Shown here in pieces: positions 5,929 to 9,382 of a DNA stretch of 9,382 nucleotides. Origin of the DNA: Candidatus Rokuibacteriota bacterium. Lineage in GTDB: Bacteria > Methylomirabilota > Methylomirabilia > Rokubacteriales > CSP1-6. Made by a program: the position numbers and the translations under genes. Position 1 is the first letter of the stretch; every line of letters starts with the position of its first letter. A model generated the notes under the pieces. It saw only the letters and a list, made by a program, of their open reading frames with translations, did not search any database and had not been told where the DNA came from. The stretch covers positions 1-9,382 of the forward strand of contig JACQCN010000118.1 in assembly GCA_016201575.1 (NCBI GenBank). Direction: 5' to 3'.

Positions 5929-7173
5929 CTACAGGCGCGTCTCGTCGACCGGGAGCCCCAGCCAGTGTCGCCCGACCAGCTCGTAGTGGGAGAGGCGACC
6001 CTGCAGGTGCTGGCTGATCACGTGAATGTCCTGGAAATGACGCTGGAGCAGATTCTCCTCGTAGACCGCGGTCACGCCGGCGGCGTTGTAGACGGTGTCG
6101 ACGACCTGGACCGCCAGCCGGATCGCGTGCGTGGTGGCCAGGCGCAGGGCCGCACGCTGGTCCTGGCTGATCGTGCCGGTCGAGCTCACGCCGCTCCAGA
6201 TCTCGCGGACCGTCTCGGTCAGGTAGGCCCGGCCCGATCGGAGGTGGGCTTCGGCCTGGCCCACGTTGACCTGGATCATCGACTGATCACGTAGCGGGGC
6301 CGGCATGCCCCGTGGCGTCTTGGCGCCGGCCAGCTCGAAGAAGGTGGCCAGGCACGTGCGGGCCAGTCCGAGGGCGACCGCCGCATCGCCCGAGGCGAAC
6401 AGCAGTGTCCGGGGGATCTGGTAGAGTGGTCCGGTCTCCACCAGCGGCGCCGTGACGGACAGAACGGTGCGCTCCGCGGGGACGAAGACATCGTTCACGG
6501 CGAAGTGGTGGGTCCCCGTGCCGCGCATGCCCCGGACGCGCCAGGTGTCGAGAAGCTCGGCTTCGGCGCCCGGGACGAAGAAGTAGCGCCGCTCCGTCTG
6601 TCCGTCCGCCTCCAGTCGGGGCTGGCCGCTCTCGACGACCTGGGCGTGCGCGGCCACCCACGCGGCATGCCGGCACCCGGTGCTGAAGCCCTGGCGGCCG
6701 GTGACCCGGTAGCCGCCCGGTACCACGATCGCCTGGGCGGTCGGGGCGGGCGTGTTCGCGACGACGCTGCGTGGCGTGTCGATCCAGATCGCGCGAGCGA
6801 CATCCCGCGGCATCCGTGCCGCGTAGGTCGCAAAGATCGCGCCCTGATTGACGATCCAGCCGGTGCTGGCGTCGGCCTTCCCGATCTCCTCGATCACCTG
6901 GACGTAGGTCGGCAAGTCGAGCTCCGGGCAGCCCAGGGCGCGTGGCAGCGCCAGATGGAACAACCCGGCGTCGGCCAGCGCCTCGAAGAGCGGCCGCGGG
7001 AGCTCCCGCTCCGTCTCGATCTCATCGGCGCAGGATCGGATGTGGGGAACCAGCTTCCGGGCAGCGTCGAGCGGCGATTGGGCCTCGATGGCGGTCTGAC
7101 CCCCTTGGCGCGGGCGCTCGGCCGGGCCGCCCGGCGCCGACAGGGTACACCGTGTATGATCCTGTGCGACCAT
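5929..7173 (-). CDS. Acyl-CoA dehydrogenase-fold protein, group D flavin monooxygenase-like (DszC/HsaA type)
   Basis: The protein is 414 aa with the acyl-CoA dehydrogenase fold: an N-terminal helical domain (about 34-115, including EELPRPLFEALADAGLF-like text and TGWIVNQGAI), a middle beta domain (about 135-235, GGYRVTGRQGFSTGC, then RGTGTHHFAVNDVFVP) and a C-terminal helical domain (about 255-414). The segment NLLQRHFQDIHVISQH (374-389) and the end HWLGLPVD are typical of the monooxygenase branch (DszC, HsaA, HpaB-like relatives). Those enzymes use reduced FMN or FAD and O2 rather than oxidising an acyl-CoA. A separate flavin reductase would be needed and none is in the window. The most downstream ATG before the conserved core is at 7173. 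Its CAT overlaps the start of the divergent CinA/YfaY gene, and a longer frame to 7233 would run inside that gene. No GTG or TTG lies between 7173 and the conserved part. Substrate is unknown. Confidence 0.85.
   Translation of the reverse strand: MVAQDHTRCTLSAPGGPAERPRQGGQTAIEAQSPLDAARKLVPHIRSCADEIETERELPRPLFEALADAGLFHLALPRALGCPELDLPTYVQVIEEIGKADASTGWIVNQGAIFATYAARMPRDVARAIWIDTPRSVVANTPAPTAQAIVVPGGYRVTGRQGFSTGCRHAAWVAAHAQVVESGQPRLEADGQTERRYFFVPGAEAELLDTWRVRGMRGTGTHHFAVNDVFVPAERTVLSVTAPLVETGPLYQIPRTLLFASGDAAVALGLARTCLATFFELAGAKTPRGMPAPLRDQSMIQVNVGQAEAHLRSGRAYLTETVREIWSGVSSTGTISQDQRAALRLATTHAIRLAVQVVDTVYNAAGVTAVYEENLLQRHFQDIHVISQHLQGRLSHYELVGRHWLGLPVDETRL
7155..7160 (+). promoter_or_regulatory. 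Possible -10 element for the CinA/YfaY-like gene
   Basis: TATGAT (7155-7160) differs from TATAAT at one position and ends 11 nt before the ATG at 7172. No good -35 is seen at 16-18 bp upstream. No ribosome binding site precedes this ATG. If the element is real, transcription would start only a few bases before the ATG, giving a leaderless or nearly leaderless message. The element lies inside the first codons of the divergent monooxygenase-like gene. Confidence 0.3.
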
Positions 7174-8118
7174 GCGCCTCGAGATCATCTGCACGGGTGA
7201 CGAGGTCCTCACGGGGAAGATCGTCAACACCAACTTCAGCTACATGAGCCAGAAGCTCGAGGACGTCGGGCTCTCGGTCCGGTGGGAGACGACGGTCGGT
7301 GACGACCGGGAGAGCCTCCTGCGGGCGTTTCGACTGGCGGGGGAGCGCTCCGACGCCGTCATCGTCAACGGTGGCCTGGGGCCCACGGTCGACGATCTGT
7401 CCCAGGAAGTCGCGGCCCAGGCCGCGGGCGTCGATCTCGTCCTCAATGAAGAGTGGCTGGCCCGGATGGAAGAGTTCTTTCGCCGGCGCAGCCGCGTGAT
7501 GCCCCCCAACAACAGGAAGCAGGCCATGCTGCCCGTCACCGCGGAGGTGATCGACAATCCGATCGGCACCGCCTGCGGCTTCGCGCTCGACATCGGCAAG
7601 GCCCGCTTCTTCTTCACGCCCGGGGTGCCGCGCGAGCTCCGTGGCATGCTCGAGGAGCAGATCATTCCGCGCCTCCTCGCGCGCAGCGGCATGCAGACGG
7701 CGATCTTCCTGAAGCGGTTCCACTCGTACGGGCTGGGCGAATCGCACGTCGACGCGGCGTCGTGGCCCGCCAGCTCGACGAGGTGTGCGCGGCCGTCGGC
7801 CTCGAGGGCGCTTCATCGGCGGGCGAGCTGACACGCGAGACGGCCGAGGCAGTGGCGGGCGCCGCGCGACGTCAGACCGGCGCCACGCACGCGCTGGCGG
7901 TCCTGATCGATCTCGACGAAGGCGCGGACCGGATCGACCTCGGGGGGACCATCTGTCTGGCGATCGCGACCGAGCAGGCGGTGGCCTCGCGGCGCAGCCG
8001 CATCCTCGGCGGTCGCGAGTGGGTACGCCTGGGCGCGGTCGAGATGGGGCTCGACTGCCTGCGCCGCTATCTCCTGGGATTGCCCGTGTACGAGCGGATC
8101 GACTTCGAGAAAGCGTGA
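7172..8118 (+). pseudogene. CinA/YfaY-family gene, frameshifted and internally shortened
   Basis: The N-terminal ~195 residues are clearly the molybdopterin-binding-like (MoCF, COG1058) domain of CinA/YfaY proteins: IICTGDEVLTGKIVNTN, VNGGLGPTVDDLS, RVMPPNNRKQAMLP, IGTACGFAL, FFTPGVPRELRGML, then YGLGESHVD. COG1058 members have ADP-ribose/nucleotide pyrophosphatase activity. After VDA (about 7755-7765) this frame loses similarity and stops at 7831. The frame offset by two then carries a YfaY-like C-terminus to 8118 (SAGELTRETAEAVAGAARRQTG, then LAVLIDLDEG, ending VEMGLDCLRRYLLGLPVYE). The two parts total about 315 codons, against about 400 aa for E. coli YfaY as I recall it. So the frameshift comes with loss of roughly 80 residues: the linker domain and the first half of the amidase-like domain, where SxxxGG would be. 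A simple one-base sequencing error does not explain this; a deletion or a mis-assembly does. The N-terminal part could still be translated as a 219 aa protein. Confidence 0.8.
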
Positions 8119-8128
8119 GGCCTCACGC
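8113..8128. terminator. Perfect 16 bp palindrome spanning two convergent stop codons
   Basis: GCGTGAGGCCTCACGC is perfectly self-complementary. The TGA of the plus-strand CinA/YfaY-like gene (8116-8118) and the TGA of the minus-strand MetE-like gene (8125-8123) sit symmetrically in it, with only GGCC between them. It may act as a compact bidirectional pause or terminator signal. A hairpin with the minimum loop would have only 6 pairs or so and no T-tract follows, so the terminator role is doubtful. Confidence 0.3.
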
Positions 8129-9223
8129 GCCCCAGACCTCCCGCGCGACCTCGACCACGCGCTCGAGCTTGCGCCACTGCTCGTCCTCGGTGAGCGTGTT
8201 GCCGTGGTGCGTGCTCGCGAAGCCGCACTGGGGCGACAGGCCCAGGGACTCCAGTGACACGTACTTCGCCGCCTCGTCGATCCGGCGCGCGAGGGTCGCC
8301 TTCGACTCGAGCGCGCCCGACTTGGTGGTGACGAGACCCAGCACCACCTTCTTCCCGCGGGGCAGCAGGCGCAGCGGCTCGAAGCCGCCGGCGCGCTCGC
8401 TGTCCCACTCCATGAAGTAGCCCTCGACGTCGGTCGAGAACATCGCCTCCACGACCGCCTCTTCGTAGCCGCCCGAGGCCAGCCATGCGCTGCGGAAGTT
8501 GCCCCGGCAGGTGTGCATCGTCACCGTCATGGTGGGCGGGCGGCCGGCGAGGGCCCGGTTGATCATCTCGGCGTAGGTCCGGGGGAGGGTCGCGGGATCG
8601 TCGCCACTGGCGCGGAGGCCGTCGCGCAGCGTGGGATCGCAGAGGTAGGAGAAGCTCACGTCGTCGAGCTGCAGGTATGTGCACCCGGCGGCCGCGATGT
8701 GCCCGATCGCCGCCCGGTAGGCCATCGCGGCGTCCATCCAGAACGCGGCCAGGTCCGGATAGTGCTCGCGCGAGATGGCGCGCCGGCCGCCGCGCAGGTG
8801 GAGCATCGTCGGCGACGGGATACAGAGCTTGGGCACGGCCTTCGCCACCGAGGCGAGGAATCGGAAGTCGTCCGCCATGATCGGGCTCGCGCAGCGGACC
8901 TTGCCGGTGATCGTCACCATCGGCGGCAGGTCCTCGGCCTGGAAGCTCACGCCGGTCACGGGCGCCAGGCTCACTCCCTCGAGCTGCCGGAGGAAGTCGA
9001 GGTGCCAGAAGTCGCGCCGGTACTCGCCGTCGGTGACGGCCCGGAGGCCGAGCGATTCCTGCTTGGCGACGGCCGCGCGGATGCAGCGGTCCTCCACCTG
9101 TCCGAGCTGGGCGGGCGAGATCGCGCCGGCCTTCGCCTGGGCGCGCGCGTCGCGCAGCTCGGCCGGGCGCAGGAGGCTGCCAACCTGATCGGCACGGAAC
9201 GGGGGCCTGGTCGTCATGCGCAT
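8123..9223 (-). CDS. Second single-domain MetE-like methyltransferase (YxjG/YxjH-like)
   Basis: This 366 aa protein of the MetE C-terminal catalytic family is clearly distinct from the one at 2862-3890. It begins RPPFRADQVGSLLRP, the usual opening of YxjG/YxjH-type and related proteins annotated as 5-methyltetrahydropteroyltriglutamate-homocysteine methyltransferase. Zinc ligands are visible: His237 and Cys239 (MHTCRGN), Glu276 (EWDSERAGGFEPL) and Cys333 (SPQCGFAS). VTDGEYRRDFWHLDF (63-77) and YLQLDDVS (183-190) are also family motifs; the latter replaces the IDEP of classic MetE and of the other copy. As in that copy, the N-terminal half of full MetE is absent, so the methyl donor and thiol acceptor are uncertain. 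Two ATGs are possible, 9223 and 9217. AGGGAG (9227-9232 on this strand) lies 3 nt before the first and 9 nt before the second, so 9217 is about equally good. It ends 4 bp from the stop of the convergent CinA/YfaY-like gene. Confidence 0.88.
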   Translation of the reverse strand: MRMTTRPPFRADQVGSLLRPAELRDARAQAKAGAISPAQLGQVEDRCIRAAVAKQESLGLRAVTDGEYRRDFWHLDFLRQLEGVSLAPVTGVSFQAEDLPPMVTITGKVRCASPIMADDFRFLASVAKAVPKLCIPSPTMLHLRGGRRAISREHYPDLAAFWMDAAMAYRAAIGHIAAAGCTYLQLDDVSFSYLCDPTLRDGLRASGDDPATLPRTYAEMINRALAGRPPTMTVTMHTCRGNFRSAWLASGGYEEAVVEAMFSTDVEGYFMEWDSERAGGFEPLRLLPRGKKVVLGLVTTKSGALESKATLARRIDEAAKYVSLESLGLSPQCGFASTHHGNTLTEDEQWRKLERVVEVAREVWGA

Positions 9224-9382
9224 CTGCTCCCTAGAGGCGGCGCCCCTGCTCGGGCCTACTGCAGCACGGCCTCGGCGATGCGCGCGAGCCCCGCCGCCAT
9301 CTCCGATTCCCTCTTATTGTAATGATGCCTACGCTCTGTACCAGATCTGGGAGGTGATCAGTCAGATCCAGCGGCAGGTGAT
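9224..9382. other. Upstream region of the second MetE-like gene, running off the window
   Basis: No gene is assigned. On the minus strand a 14-codon ORF (ATG at 9300, TAG at 9258-9256; MAAGLARIAEAVLQ) stands 32 nt before the MetE-like start, with AGAGGG 8 nt ahead of its ATG. An AT-rich island at 9312-9326 gives the minus-strand hexamer TACAAT (9321-9316), a good -10 match. A plus-strand frame from about 9321 to the edge is open (NDAYALYQIWEV) but has no start codon here. Confidence 0.4.
9316..9321 (-). promoter_or_regulatory. Possible -10 element for the second MetE-like gene
   Basis: Read on the minus strand, TACAAT matches TATAAT at five of six positions and sits in the only AT-rich patch of this end of the window. 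No convincing -35 is seen upstream. It would produce a leader of about 85 nt carrying the small ORF at 9300-9256. Confidence 0.25.

Noticed and set aside
9318..9382. Plus-strand frame at the right edge (NDAYALYQIWEVISQIQRQV) with G/C-ending codons
   Set aside because: It looks protein-like, but there is no start codon in frame in the nearby upstream sequence and only about 20 codons are visible, so no gene can be claimed.

Overview
The window is GC-rich bacterial DNA with dense coding. Most genes strongly prefer G or C at third codon positions, and clear AGGAGG-type ribosome binding sites precede several starts. The content is a luciferase-like F420-type oxidoreductase, two stand-alone MetE-like methyltransferases, a group D flavin monooxygenase-like protein and a tandem EthD-like protein. 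This suggests a metabolically versatile soil or sediment bacterium, for example of the Rokubacteria/Methylomirabilota type, or a high-GC proteobacterium or actinobacterium. That taxonomic guess is inference, because no phylogenetic marker is present.

Layout. 1-373 is non-coding and holds a strong hairpin (25-101). 374-2653 (+) is a large subtilisin-like (S8, KP-43-type) protease with a long duplicated propeptide and no visible signal peptide; its codon use looks softer than that of its neighbours. 2862-3890 (-) is a single-domain MetE-like methyltransferase. It diverges across a 200 bp gap from a two-gene operon (+): 4091-4756, a duplicated ferredoxin-like-fold protein, and 4780-5715, an LLM-class flavin/F420 oxidoreductase. 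5929-7173 (-) is an acyl-CoA-dehydrogenase-fold protein of the DszC/HsaA monooxygenase branch. Its gene converges on the LLM gene, and nearly the whole 213 bp gap between them is one long imperfect palindrome (about 5731-5926). 7172-8118 (+) is a CinA/YfaY-family gene broken by a frameshift with missing sequence. It converges on 8123-9223 (-), a second, different MetE-like methyltransferase; the two stop codons lie symmetrically in a perfect 16 bp palindrome. 9224-9382 is a leader or intergenic stretch with an AT-rich island and a possible 14-codon upstream ORF.

How the genes may work together. Both MetE-like proteins keep the His-x-Cys, Glu, Cys zinc site that binds and activates a thiol for methyl transfer. 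Both lack the N-terminal half of full-length MetE, so they probably take methyl groups from something other than free methyl-tetrahydrofolate polyglutamate, or act on another thiol. Close by are a reduced-flavin/F420 enzyme, an EthD-like protein and an oxygen-using flavin monooxygenase-like enzyme. Together they resemble a catabolic or one-carbon neighbourhood, but no shared pathway can be proved from sequence alone. The most notable items are the ~196 bp intergenic palindrome, the damaged CinA/YfaY gene, and the MetE-like/EthD-like/LLM cassette.
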